A DNA stretch of 64,000 nt from an uncultured Clostridia bacterium (GCA_946186245.1 CAMHMN010000002.1:28252-92251); one strand, 5' to 3'; shown: positions 28,719 to 39,397, counted from the stretch's first letter. Notes: generated from the sequence alone by a model not told the origin. A program made the numbers and translations.

Positions 28719-29261
28719 ATGGAACTGATAGAAGGTATCAAGACCCGCCGCAGCGTGCGGAAATTCACCGATGAAAAGGTGAGCCGCGTTACAATCGAAA
28801 CCATCATCGACGCGGCGAGATTTGCTCCTACGTGGAAAAACAGCCAGACCGCGCGTTATGTCGTCGTGGACAGCCGCGAAGTGATGGAACGCATTGCGGA
28901 TGAAGGCGTGATGGGCAGAGAACACAATGCCGGCATTATCAGGGGGGCTGCTGCACTGGTCGTGCTGACTTCGGTCAAGGGAATCAGCGGATATAATCCC
29001 GACGGCAGCTTCTCCACCAGCAAGGGCAATGAATGGCAGATGTTCGATGCGGGCATCGCGGCGCAGACATTCTGCCTTGCGGCGCACCATTACGGTGTTG
29101 GCTCGGTCATTATGGGCATCTTTGACGAAAAGGAAGTCGGACGGATTATCGGACTTGAGCCAAGTCGCGTCGTTTCCGCTCTGATCGCCATCGGCTATCC
29201 CGCGCAGAACCCGAATGAACCCAAACGCGACGAAGTCGGCGCATACGTCAGATTTATCTGA
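28719..29261 (+). CDS. Nitroreductase family protein
   Basis: GIKTRRSVRKFTDEKVSR, ARFAPTWKNSQTARYVVV, IGYPAQNPNEPKR. Confidence 0.9.
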   Translation: MELIEGIKTRRSVRKFTDEKVSRVTIETIIDAARFAPTWKNSQTARYVVVDSREVMERIADEGVMGREHNAGIIRGAAALVVLTSVKGISGYNPDGSFSTSKGNEWQMFDAGIAAQTFCLAAHHYGVGSVIMGIFDEKEVGRIIGLEPSRVVSALIAIGYPAQNPNEPKRDEVGAYVRFI

Positions 29262-29283
29262 AAACAGAAAAAATAATCGGATC

Positions 29284-29321
29284 ATTCCCGTTGTTCACAG
29301 ACCGAGCAGCGGGAATTTTTA
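29284..29321 (+). terminator. Intrinsic terminator ATTCCCGTTGTTC…GAGCAGCGGGAATTTTT
   Basis: Stem with G-U pairs, T-run. Confidence 0.7.
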
Positions 29322-29362
29322 TATTTTCAAACTCATTCAACATCAAAAAAATCCATATTCCC

Positions 29363-29391
29363 TTGACAAAATAATCGGATAATTGTATACT
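29363..29391 (+). promoter_or_regulatory. Sigma-A promoter of the LRR/BIG2 gene (TTGACA-17-TATACT)
   Basis: Perfect -35, 17-bp spacer. Confidence 0.75.
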
Positions 29392-29879
29392 GTAATAGAA
29401 AAGTGCTCATTTGGTGATATCACCTAACAATTTGATGCTTTGGATAATTGGCAGATTCAGTGATTTTGGAAATTTTTTTGACGAAAGAATGCCCTATGAA
29501 AAAACTCAAAAGCAGATTCAGGCTGCGGACGCTGCTTTTGACGGCTGTCACTGCGGCGCTGATCGTTTCATCCGCTGCCTTCGCGGCTGTCAGCGCGGCG
29601 GAAAACGTCACTCCCAGTGACATAACCCCGTCCGACGCGATGGTGTTTACGGGAGAAGTTTCCCAGAAAGACACCGCCGAACTGCCCGAAAATCTCGGCG
29701 ACCCTGTTATCACGATGACCACAGAGAGAATTCGGGGCAGAGTTTGATCCGTATATTGTCGGAAACAATGTCTATATCGACTACGGTGACGGCAATCCAT
29801 TGGCGTACTCAAATGACGGAGATACTGTCAAAGGCGCCAACATCAAGATTTACGGCGATCATATCACTCTGTTTGCTTG

Positions 29880-30600
29880 TGACTGTAATGAACTGACTTC
29901 GCTCGATGTATCCAATGGAACATCGCTAACGAAGTTGAATTGTTCTTGTAATAAACTCACTTCTCTCGATTTGACAAATAATGCCGCTTTAGAGAGACTT
30001 TATTGCGGCTCAAACCAGTTGACCGGGATTGACGTTTCGACCCTTACGGATTTAAGGGTATTGTCTTGTTCAGGCAATCAACTGACTACCATCAGTGTTT
30101 CTTCAAATAGTTTATTAGAGGAACTGAATTGCATTGACAATCAGCTGACCACACTCAATTTGGCCAATAACCCCGCGTTGACAATGTTGTGTTGTGACGA
30201 AAACAAATTAACGACACTGAATGTATCGAATAACACATCACTTACAACATTGAATTGTATTCGAAATCAATTGACCGAGATTGATGTCTCAAATCTTACC
30301 GCCCTGCAACAATTAGCTTGTTTTGAAAATCGGCTGACAGCTCTTAATGTGTCGAACAATACGGCTCTGACAGAATTAATGTGCGGTGATAATCTGCTGA
30401 CTACGCTTGATTTGTCAAACAATACAGCTTTGACAGGGCTTAGCTGTGATGGAAACCAACTGACAACGCTGGATTTGTCTTTGAACACCGAATTGACCTG
30501 GTTGGTTTGCGAAAAAAATCAGTTGTCCTCACTCGATCTGTCGAACAATACTCTTCTGACAGATTTAAGGTGCAGCAACAACAGATTAACCTCATTTATC
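29880..30600 (+). repeat. About 11 tandem ~63-bp LRR units (21 aa, Cys-ladder type LxCxxNQLTxLDxSNNTxLTx)
   Basis: Regular LNCSCNKL / LYCGSNQL / LSCSGNQL … LRCSNNRL periodicity. Confidence 0.9.
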
Positions 30601-31124
30601 CTTCCTGCCGGCTTTTTTGAAAATGAGCTGGAGCCAGCGCTCTTTTGCTTCGACAATCAACTGACACTGTCGTTTTTATACGGCATTGACTGGAGTCGTT
30701 TCCCTGATAACAGTGATCCTTACAATCTCTCATATATTTATGTCCCCCAGACATACGTCATCCCATCCTCTGTCAGCGTCGGCGCTGAGATAGACCTTTC
30801 GTCAGAATATTGTGTGGACGGTACGGTCACCCAATTCACATGGTACGATGCGCAGGGCAACGTCGTCACGCCCGCCACGGCAGACGGCGGTGTATTTACC
30901 TTCGGTGATGACGCTGCCGGCAAGACGCTCACCTGCAAGATGACCAACGCCAAGCTGCCTGATTTCAAGGTTTCAACCTATACCTATTACGAGGATTACG
31001 ATGAAGACGGCAACGGAATAGGCGAGGAAAAAAACGGTGAAAGTGACGATCGTTTCACCACCACCGAAGTGAAGATATTGGGCACAGACAGCCGGTATCT
31101 CTCGGTGAAAGCCGGCGTGCCGCT

Positions 31125-33375
31125 TGACCTCGCAGCATTGTTCATCAAGCCCGATAACGTCACCGGGACAGTCACATGGTCCTCCTCCAATCGCGCCGTA
31201 GCGACGGTGGACGGCAAAGGCGCGGTGAAGACGCTCGCCGGCGGTACCACAACCGTCAAGGCAAGATGCGGCTCTTATCTCCAGAGCTTCATCATTGATG
31301 TTGAGGATGCCTTCATCCTCAATAAGTACGCGCTTTCCTTTACCAGAACCACTGCCAGGAGCAGCCCCATTTCTTCTATCTCTGCGAAAAAGCCCGACGG
31401 AGTGAATACGGTTGTGTGGCGCAGCGATAATCCTTCCGTCGTGACGGTAAGCGACAGCGGCGCGGTCAAGGCGGTCGGAGCTGGCACCGCCAATCTCTAC
31501 TGTGAGGACGCGGAAGGCCATTTCACCAGCGCACCCTGCGTTGTGACGGTGGAAGACTTCATTATCGCAAGCGAAGGCATCAGAGGCAACGCTGCATTCG
31601 TTCTGACAGGTGACACGCTCGGACTCGCGCTGGATAATTCCAATCACGGCGCTGTGTCGTGGAAGTCCAGCGACACCCGCATCGCATCTATTGACAGCGA
31701 AGGCAATGTCACCGCAAAGAAAAAAGGAACCGTTACGATTTCCGCAACCGCTGCCGACAAGAAAGCCTCCGACAGCATCAAGCTGAATGTCGTGCAGCCC
31801 ACCGAAAGCGTTACGATTTCCGGCGTTCCGCAGATTCTCTATGCGGGAAGCATGGCTTCACTCAAAGCGATTCTTACCAGCGGCTCCAACGACAAGGTGT
31901 TCTGGAGTTCTTCGGATGAATACGTTGCCACGGTAGACGCGACCGGCAAAATCAAGGGAATCTCGCAGGGTGAAATCACCGTTACAGCCACCACATTCAG
32001 CGGCAGAAGCAGTTCTGTCAGCATTCTGGTCCGCACCAAGGCGACTGCCCTGAGTTGGGTAACCACTCATCCGGATATGAGTATTTCCAAGACGGTCAAA
32101 TTCGGCATGAAAGCCGGCGAAACACTTGATCTCGCGATCCGGATTGATTCTCCGGTCGATTGCAATGACACCGTCAAATGGACGATAAGCAATAAAAAGA
32201 CAGCCACGGTGGAACCGTTGGAAGACGGCAGATCCGCTACCGTAACCGGCATTGCCCAGGGAACGGCTGTCATTACAGTAAAGACAGGCAGCGGCAAGGC
32301 GCTTACAGCGACGGTTTCCGTCGTCACCGTGCCGGCCGCATCGATTACCCTGAATAAAAAGAACATATCGCTTTATGAGGGCAGCGCAGTGGCGGTTTCC
32401 GCGAAGCTTGCGCCAAAGGGCTGCAACGACGCGATTATCTGGAGATCTTCCGATCCCGAAGTGGTAACGGTAAATGAAAACGGCGTTGTCAAGGGAATCA
32501 TTCAGGGCACCGCGACGATCACAGCTTATTCTTCGGCTGACGGCAGCATCAAGGACACCGCCGAAATCGTCGTCCGCAACAAGGCCACTAAGCTCGAATG
32601 GACCAGCCTGCCCTGGATGGTCGTGTCCAAGGAATACAAGACCTTCATTCCTGTAACAGAGTCCCGTTTTCTTTCCATTGTGATGACAGGCGGCGAAACC
32701 TGCAACGACACGCTGAATTGGACGACAAGCAATCCGAAGGTTGCGACGGTCACGCCCAATTCGGATGGCGTGGCAGCCCAGGTGACAGGCCTGGCAAAGG
32801 GTACGGCAGTCATTACCGTAAAGAGCGGAAGCGGCAAGAAGCTGACCGCCAGAGTGACCGTCGGCAGCGTCCCCGCGACAGAAATCATTCTCAAGACCCA
32901 TGAAGCCTGGGTCTATGAGGGAAGCACCGTAAAGCTTTCCGCCAGCAAGCAGACCGGCAGCGACGACGTTGTCATGTGGAGTTCCTCAGAGCCGGATATA
33001 GCGTCTGTTGACGAGAACGGCACTGTAAAGGGATTAAAGCAGGGAACCGCGACGATCACGGCCTATTCGTCGGTTGACGGCAGTATCAAGGACACCGCCG
33101 AGATTACAGTCCGCAGCAAGGCGAAGAAGCTTGCGCTCGGCGCGACCGACGCAAATCTTGCCAAGGACGAAGAGCAGACGGTATATGTCACGCTGGCGCC
33201 CGCAGATTGCAACGATACCGTCACATGGTCGATCAGCGATAAAAAGATTGCTTCCATCGTGCCTGCACCGGACGGTCGGACGGCGGTCATCAAGGGTATT
33301 GCCAAGGGCAGCGCCGTTGTGACAGTCAAGACCGGAAGCGGCAAAAAGGCGACGGTCAAGGTCGTTGTCGTGGGC
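31125..33375 (+). repeat. BIG2-like Ig-domain repeats; long near-identical blocks spaced ~540 bp (e.g. ~32510-32585 and ~33049-33122)
   Basis: W(S/T)SS(D/N)…VATVD..G.VKG…GTATITA repeats; AYSS(A/V)DGSIKDTAEI block occurs twice. Confidence 0.85.
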
Positions 33376-33438
33376 TGATGAAGGGAATTTTCCATAATCA
33401 TTGCTGAATCCTCAGCTTATTCCTAAGATAGAATCAGA

Positions 33439-33480
33439 GCCGGAAGGCGTCCGGAAAAGGGTGCCTTCCGGCTTGTTATT
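33439..33480 (+). terminator. Intrinsic terminator GCCGGAAGGC…GCCTTCCGGCTTGTTATTTTT
   Basis: 10-bp perfect stem. Confidence 0.75.
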
Positions 33481-33560
33481 TTTCCTGATTAAGGAATACC
33501 GGTGAAGGACAGGGAAAAAACGTCATTTGCCTTAATTTGTTCATTGCCCGAAAAAAACAC

Positions 33561-33589
33561 TTGACATTGCGCGAATCATGTGCTATACT
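33561..33589 (+). promoter_or_regulatory. Sigma-A promoter of infC operon (TTGACA-17-TATACT)
   Basis: Perfect -35, 17-bp spacer. Confidence 0.8.
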
Positions 33590-33596
33590 TACCTAG

Positions 33597-33760
33597 ACAA
33601 TAAAGAAGCTGGCGGCATTTTGCCTCCCTCACCTCCGTTCTGATCTTTTCTTATAGACGGTTGGTCAATATTCCTTTGTAAAGAGGCGCTTTTGGGCGTG
33701 TTTTTTGCGGATGTATTGCACGGAGGACGGTAAAATACCTGCTCCGTGCTTTTTTGTGTA
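33597..33760 (+). ncRNA. L20-type attenuator leader of infC-rpmI-rplT with terminator hairpin 33718-33756
   Basis: GCACGGAG…CTCCGTGCTTTTTT terminator; CCTCCGT (33632-33638) can pair with ACGGAGG (33720-33726) as an antiterminator. Confidence 0.75.
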
Positions 33761-33793
33761 CAAAAATACCATTTTATTTGGGGGTGCTTGGTC

Positions 33794-34315
33794 ATAAGCA
33801 AAGAACAACAGGTGCAGATCAACGAAGATATTCGTGACAAGGAAGTGCGAGTCATCGGACCCGACGGCGGTCAGCTCGGTATCATGAGCGCGTCGGAGGC
33901 TCTCGATAAGGCGGCGGAGGCCAATCTTGACCTGGTCAAGATAGCTCCACAGGCAGTTCCTCCCGTCTGCAAAATCATGGACTACGGCAAATACCGTTTT
34001 GAACAGCAGAAGCGTGAAAAGGAAGCCAAAAAGAATCAGCGTACGTTTGATATCAAGGAGGTTCGCCTTTCGCTGGGCATAGACACCCACGACTTTGACA
34101 CCAAGGTCAAGCAGGCGGCTAAATTCGTTCAGGGCGGCGACAAGGTCAAGGCGACAATCCGATTCAAGGGACGCGAGCTGGGACATCCCGAGCACGGTCT
34201 GGTTATCATGAAGAAGTTCGCCGAGGCGCTGGCTGACGTAGCGGTAGTGGAAAAGCCTGCGAAGCTGGAAGGCCGCAGCATGATGATGTTCCTTGCGGCT
34301 AAGCCCAACAAGTAA
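33794..34315 (+). CDS. infC: Translation initiation factor IF-3 (likely AUA start at 33794; alternative UUG at 33788)
   Basis: [37 protein letters not shown]…[36 protein letters not shown] at 33780-33786. Confidence 0.93.
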   Translation: MSKEQQVQINEDIRDKEVRVIGPDGGQLGIMSASEALDKAAEANLDLVKIAPQAVPPVCKIMDYGKYRFEQQKREKEAKKNQRTFDIKEVRLSLGIDTHDFDTKVKQAAKFVQGGDKVKATIRFKGRELGHPEHGLVIMKKFAEALADVAVVEKPAKLEGRSMMMFLAAKPNK

Positions 34316-34340
34316 GATTACATTAAGGAGGATATTTCAA

Positions 34341-34544
34341 ATGCCCAAGATCAAGACACACAGCGGTGCAAAGAAGCGTTTCAAGATAACCAAGAACGGC
34401 AAGGTACTGCACAGCAAGACAAACAGGAGACATAAGCTCAACAGCTCCAAGAAATCCACCAAGCGCAAGAGAAACCTGAGAAAAGTTGCGGTTACCGACA
34501 AGACCAATGTAGCTCAGGTCAAGAGACTTCTTCCTTATAAATAA
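34341..34544 (+). CDS. rpmI: 50S ribosomal protein L35
   Basis: [48 protein letters not shown]. Confidence 0.96.
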   Translation: MPKIKTHSGAKKRFKITKNGKVLHSKTNRRHKLNSSKKSTKRKRNLRKVAVTDKTNVAQVKRLLPYK

Positions 34545-34599
34545 TCCTTGTTGATTGGGAAGCATCATTATTAAGACTATTATTGGAGGTAACATATAA

Positions 34600-34956
34600 A
34601 TGGCACGTGTAAAGGGTGCTCTTGCCACTCGCAAGAGAAGAAAAAAGACATTAAAGCTCGCTAAGGGATACTGGGGCGCAAGAAGCAAGCACTTCAAGAT
34701 GGCGAAGGAAGCCGTCATGAAGTCCGGCAACTACGCATACGTCGGCCGCAGACAGAAGAAGCGCGATTTCCGCCGCCTGTGGATCACCAGAATTTCCGCC
34801 GCCTGCAAGTTCAACGGCATCAACTACTCCCAGTTCATGAACGGCCTCAAGAAGGCAGGCGTGACACTCAACAGAAAGATGCTCTCCGAGATCGCTATCG
34901 CCGATCCCAAGGCATTCACCGCTCTGGTTGAGACAGCCAAGGAAGCACGCAAGTAA
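34600..34956 (+). CDS. rplT: 50S ribosomal protein L20
   Basis: [33 protein letters not shown]…. Confidence 0.97.
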   Translation: MARVKGALATRKRRKKTLKLAKGYWGARSKHFKMAKEAVMKSGNYAYVGRRQKKRDFRRLWITRISAACKFNGINYSQFMNGLKKAGVTLNRKMLSEIAIADPKAFTALVETAKEARK

Positions 34957-34980
34957 GTGCATCATACTTTTATATAAATC

Positions 34981-35026
34981 AGACTGCGCTGCTGAATTCT
35001 TTTCGGTGCCCGCGCAGTCTTTTTTA
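34981..35026 (+). terminator. Intrinsic terminator AGACTGCGC…GCGCAGTCTTTTTTATT
   Basis: 9-bp stem plus T-run. Confidence 0.8.
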
Positions 35027-35052
35027 TTGTTCGGTCGTGGAGGAATAACCTG

Positions 35053-35850
35053 ATGAATAAGATCACATCAAAGGACAATGCTGCTGTCCGCCGTGCTATG
35101 CGTCTGATGACAAACGCCAGAGAACGCCGCAAGGCGGGACTGATTATCTGCGAGGGCGCAAGACTCTGCAGCGACGCCTCTGACAGCGGTGTGGAAGTGG
35201 AGGAGCTTTTCTGCACCGCGGCGGCAATGGAGAAATACTCCGATTATCTTGAAAAGCTCATGGAGAAGGCGCATGATGTCTATGAGATAACCGATGAAAT
35301 AGCAAAGAAAATCAGCGATACCGAAAGTACGCAGGGCGTTTTTATCGTGGCAAAATCGCCTGTTGTAGAGAATGACCTGTATCAATTGAATCCTACGGGA
35401 CAGTATGTGCTGCTGGAAAACCTGCAGGATCCGTCCAATGTGGGCTCGATCTTTCGTACAGCTGAAGCGTTGGGCGTGGACGGAATCATTCTGACCGAGG
35501 GCTGCGCCTCCTGTTTTTCTCCGAAGGCGCTTCGGGCGGGAATGGGCGCAATGTTCCGCATACCGATATATTTTACGGATGATGCCCCGGCTGCGATGAC
35601 CGCCGCCGTTCAGCGAAACATGCGCCCGATGGCTGCCGTTCCGCGTGAAGGAGCAGCTGACGTGACGGGGATCCGCTTCTTCAAAGGGGCGATCATGTGC
35701 ATCGGCAACGAAGGCAACGGGCTGACCGACAGACTTATCGGAGCCTGCCCCGAAAAGGTCACCATTCCCATGAACGGACGCGCCGAATCACTCAATGCCG
35801 CGACAGCCGCTGCCATTCTGATGTGGGAAATGATGAGATCATACATCTGA
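35053..35850 (+). CDS. TrmH/SpoU-family RNA methyltransferase
   Basis: LLENLQDPSNVGSIFRTAEALGVDGIIL, IGNEGNGLTD, IPMNGRAESLNAATAAAILMWE. Confidence 0.92.
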   Translation: MNKITSKDNAAVRRAMRLMTNARERRKAGLIICEGARLCSDASDSGVEVEELFCTAAAMEKYSDYLEKLMEKAHDVYEITDEIAKKISDTESTQGVFIVAKSPVVENDLYQLNPTGQYVLLENLQDPSNVGSIFRTAEALGVDGIILTEGCASCFSPKALRAGMGAMFRIPIYFTDDAPAAMTAAVQRNMRPMAAVPREGAADVTGIRFFKGAIMCIGNEGNGLTDRLIGACPEKVTIPMNGRAESLNAATAAAILMWEMMRSYI

Positions 35851-35956
35851 GCTTGTTTTTGTTAATAAAAAGTTTATAAATTCACGGAAATAAAGCGATA
35901 TACTATATATTAATTGTATTTTGGAAAACTGCCCGCTGCGGAGGTGTGTTTTACAG

Positions 35957-37243
35957 ATGAGTGAAAATGACATTTACGGCGTATGGATGCAGCAGGCTTT
36001 GGGAGAGGGGAGCCGGAGGGTTCCTTCGCTGCTGGAATACTTCGGTTCCTGCAGGGCGGTGTATGAAGCCGACGAGCAGGAGATACGGCTCAGCGGAATA
36101 CTGGGGCCTAGGGAGCTTCCACGTTTTTTCGATACACCGCTTGATATGGCGGCCGAGATAGTGGAGGCCTGCCGGCGTCTTGGTTACACGATCATTACGC
36201 CCGACGATGAGGAATATCCGACCAGGCTTCGCAACATTCCCGATTATCCTGCGGCGCTGTATATATGCGGCACGCTGCCCGACATTGACGACGAGGCGTG
36301 TATTGCCATGGTCGGTACCCGGCGCGCAAGCCGCTACGGATACTCCACCGCGACAGCCATTGCAAAGGATCTGGCCGCCTGCGGTGCCATTGTGATCAGC
36401 GGATGCGCCAGAGGAATCGATACGGCCGCGCATCAGGGCGCGCTGCTTTCCGGCGGCAGAACCATTGCCGTTCTGGGCTGCGGTATCAATACCCGCTACA
36501 ACATGGAAAACGAGGGCCTCCGCAAGGTCATTTCCACCAGCGGGGCACTGATTTCGGAGTATCCTCCCGGCTCACCGCCGTTGAGCTACCATTTCCCGAT
36601 ACGCAACAGGTTGATTTCCGCACTGTCACTGGGGGTTATCGTTGTGGAAGCGGGTGCCAAAAGCGGCTCGCTCATTACCGCCAATCTCGCTCTGGAGCAG
36701 GGCAAGGACATCTTTTCCGTGCCCGGACAGCTCAACAGCTATCTTTCCAAGGGAACCAACAGGTTGATATTTGACGGCGCGATCCCCATTGAATCGGCTG
36801 CCGATGTGCTGGATGAATATGTTGTCAAATTCCCGCACCGCATTGTATCCAATAATCTGCGGGACCGGAATTCACGGGTTTACGAGAAGCATGTCCGTCC
36901 CAAGTGGGATAAGGAGGCACTCGCCGACAAATATGGCATATCTCCCGAGGAACTTCCGAAGAAGCCGTCGAAACCGCCCAAACCCCAAAAGCCTGCGAAA
37001 AACACCCCGTCTGCAAATGGCGTAACGAAGGCAGAAGCTCAGCCTGCCGTTCAACCCGCTCCGCTCGGAATGTCCGAAAGCGCGCAGAGGGTGTGGCATG
37101 CGCTGACAGCGGCCCCAAAGCATTTTCAGAATCTCATGGCGGAGCTGGGCATGGATTCTTCCGAGCTTTCCCGCTGTATTACCGAGCTTGCGCTTTACGG
37201 CGCGGTCAAGGTGCTTCCCGGCAACAAATACGCCAAGGGCTGA
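35957..37243 (+). CDS. dprA: DNA-processing protein DprA/Smf
   Basis: MVGTRRASRYGYSTA, SGCARGIDTAAHQGAL, GCGINTRYNMENEGL, YPPGSPPLSYHFPIRNRLISALS, VVEAGAKSGSLITA. Confidence 0.94.
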   Translation: MSENDIYGVWMQQALGEGSRRVPSLLEYFGSCRAVYEADEQEIRLSGILGPRELPRFFDTPLDMAAEIVEACRRLGYTIITPDDEEYPTRLRNIPDYPAALYICGTLPDIDDEACIAMVGTRRASRYGYSTATAIAKDLAACGAIVISGCARGIDTAAHQGALLSGGRTIAVLGCGINTRYNMENEGLRKVISTSGALISEYPPGSPPLSYHFPIRNRLISALSLGVIVVEAGAKSGSLITANLALEQGKDIFSVPGQLNSYLSKGTNRLIFDGAIPIESAADVLDEYVVKFPHRIVSNNLRDRNSRVYEKHVRPKWDKEALADKYGISPEELPKKPSKPPKPQKPAKNTPSANGVTKAEAQPAVQPAPLGMSESAQRVWHALTAAPKHFQNLMAELGMDSSELSRCITELALYGAVKVLPGNKYAKG

Positions 37244-37288
37244 TTGTTTTACATAGTTAAGATATATAAATGAAAGGCATGATATAAT

Positions 37289-39397
37289 TTGTCTAAGCTA
37301 GTTATCGTTGAGTCTCCCGCCAAGGCAAAGACCATCAAAAAATACCTCGGCTCCGGCTACGATGTGATCGCTTCCATGGGTCATGTGCGCGACCTGCCCA
37401 AAAGCAGGCTGGGCGTGGACGTGAAGCACGAATTCAAGCCGAAGTACGAGATCATCAAGGGCAAGGAGGAGCTTGTGGACAAGATCAAAAAAGCCGCAGA
37501 AAAGAGCGATTTTGTCTATCTCGCCACCGACCCTGACCGCGAGGGAGAAGCGATTTCGTGGCACCTTGCCTACATTCTGGGACTTGACCCGAATGAGCGC
37601 AACCGCGTCACATTCAACGAGATCACCAAAAACACCGTCCAGAACGGGATCAATAGCCCCAGGACCATTGACATGAAGCTGGTCAACGCACAGCAGTGCC
37701 GCCGTCTGCTCGACAGAATCGTGGGCTACCGGCTCAGTCCCTTTGTTTCGCAGAAGATACGCCGCGGTCTTTCCGCCGGTCGTGTGCAGTCGGTTGCCGT
37801 GCGCGTGATATGCGACAGGGAGGAGGAAATCCGCGCCTTCGTGCCGGAGGAATACTGGTCCATCGAAGGCAAATTCATTCCCAAGGGAGGACGCAAGGCC
37901 TTCCCGGCCAAGCTCTACGGAATGGCCGGCGAAGAGGAAAAGCTCCAGATCTCCGACAAGGCGCAGGCGGATTCGATACTTGCCGAGCTGGACGGAGCGG
38001 ATTTCAAGGTGGACTCCATCAAGAAGGGCACCCGCAAAAAGACCCCCGCGCCGCCCTTCATCACTTCCACGCTCCAGCAGGAAGCCAGCCGCAAGCTGAA
38101 TTTCCAGAGCCGCCGCACCATGAAGGTGGCGCAGGAACTCTACGAGGGTGTTGAAATCGCCGGAATGGGCGCTGTCGGTATCATCACCTATATGAGAACC
38201 GACTCGCTGCGCATCTCGGATGACGCGAGGAATGAGGGTACCGAATACATCCGCAGCCGCTGGGGAGAGAAATACCTTCCCGCAAAACCCTACAATTTCA
38301 AGACCAAAGCCGGTGCGCAGGACGGTCACGAAGCCATCCGTCCCACCATGCCTTCGCTTGACCCGGAAAGTATCAAGGACAGCCTGACCTCCGATCAGTA
38401 CAAGCTCTACAAGCTCATCTGGTCGCGTTTTACCGCCAGCCTGATGGCGCAGTGCATTCACAACACCGTGAGCGTCGATATTCTCGGCGGCAGGTATCTC
38501 TTCAAGGCCTCCGGTTACACGGTGAAATTCGACGGCTACACCGTGCTTTATGAAGAGAGCAAGGATGAGGACGAGGAGGACAGTGCCGCCCTTCCTGCGC
38601 TGGAAGAAGGCATGCCGCTCAAGGTCAAGGAACTCAGCGGCATCCAGCATTTCACCCAGCCGCCCGCCAGATACACCGAAGCGACGCTCATCAAGGCGCT
38701 GGAGGAAAACGGCATCGGAAGACCTTCCACCTATGCTACCATCATCACCACCGTGGTGGGCAGGGAATATGTCACCCGCGACGGCAAATCGCTGGTTCCC
38801 ACGGAGTTGGGCGAACTGGTCAACAAGCTGCTCAAGGAGCGATTCTCCAAGATCGTCAATCTCAAATTCACCGCCGGCATGGAGCGCAATCTCGACAACA
38901 TCGCCGACGGTTCAAAGGAATGGATTGACACGCTGGGCGAATTCTACGGCGATTTTGAAAAGAACCTCGCCGACGTCAAAAAGGCGATGGAAGGGATCGA
39001 CATGAAGATACCCGACGAGGAAACCGACATCGTCTGCGAGAAATGCGGCAGAAAAATGGTCATCAAGACGGGACGCTACGGCAAATTCATCGCCTGTCCC
39101 GGCTTCCCGGAATGCCGCAACATCAAGAAGATCGTGCAGGAAATCGACGCCGACTGCCCCAAGTGCGGAGGCAAGGTCGTCATCAAGAAATCCAAGCGCG
39201 GCAAGGTATTCTACGGCTGTTCCAACTATCCCGAATGTGATTTTGTTTCGTGGGATGAGCCGACAAGAGAGAAATGCCCCCAGTGCGGCAAAATTCTCTA
39301 CAAAAAACAGACCAAGAAGATCAACAAGCTGTACTGCGCCGAAAAGGAATGCGGCTACAGCGTCAATATAGATGAAAACGGGGAGAAGGCGCAATGA
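37289..39397 (+). CDS. topA: DNA topoisomerase I
   Basis: LVIVESPAKAKTIKKYLG, ATDPDREGEAISWHLA, ITYMRTDS, C-terminal zinc fingers; TTG start. Confidence 0.96.
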   Translation: MSKLVIVESPAKAKTIKKYLGSGYDVIASMGHVRDLPKSRLGVDVKHEFKPKYEIIKGKEELVDKIKKAAEKSDFVYLATDPDREGEAISWHLAYILGLDPNERNRVTFNEITKNTVQNGINSPRTIDMKLVNAQQCRRLLDRIVGYRLSPFVSQKIRRGLSAGRVQSVAVRVICDREEEIRAFVPEEYWSIEGKFIPKGGRKAFPAKLYGMAGEEEKLQISDKAQADSILAELDGADFKVDSIKKGTRKKTPAPPFITSTLQQEASRKLNFQSRRTMKVAQELYEGVEIAGMGAVGIITYMRTDSLRISDDARNEGTEYIRSRWGEKYLPAKPYNFKTKAGAQDGHEAIRPTMPSLDPESIKDSLTSDQYKLYKLIWSRFTASLMAQCIHNTVSVDILGGRYLFKASGYTVKFDGYTVLYEESKDEDEEDSAALPALEEGMPLKVKELSGIQHFTQPPARYTEATLIKALEENGIGRPSTYATIITTVVGREYVTRDGKSLVPTELGELVNKLLKERFSKIVNLKFTAGMERNLDNIADGSKEWIDTLGEFYGDFEKNLADVKKAMEGIDMKIPDEETDIVCEKCGRKMVIKTGRYGKFIACPGFPECRNIKKIVQEIDADCPKCGGKVVIKKSKRGKVFYGCSNYPECDFVSWDEPTREKCPQCGKILYKKQTKKINKLYCAEKECGYSVNIDENGEKAQ

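Larger units (their letters stand above)
29496..33378 (+). pseudogene. Secreted LRR + BIG2 (Ig-like) surface protein interrupted by a frameshift near 29719-29746
   Basis: Signal-peptide ORF (29496-29747) and the 1192-aa ORF (track start 29800) are in adjacent frames. The downstream frame is open from 29719 and gives EFGAEFDPYIVGNNVYIDYGDGNPLAYSND before the track start. Confidence 0.75.

Noticed and set aside
27293-28807. 504-aa minus-strand ORF opposite murC
   Set aside because: Antisense shadow ORF; the plus strand is clearly murC.
29880-30600. Regular ~63-bp repeats considered as a CRISPR or satellite
   Set aside because: They are in-frame coding LRR units with variable sequence; no spacer pattern.
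37298-38650. 450-aa minus-strand ORF opposite topA
   Set aside because: Antisense shadow; no homology features.
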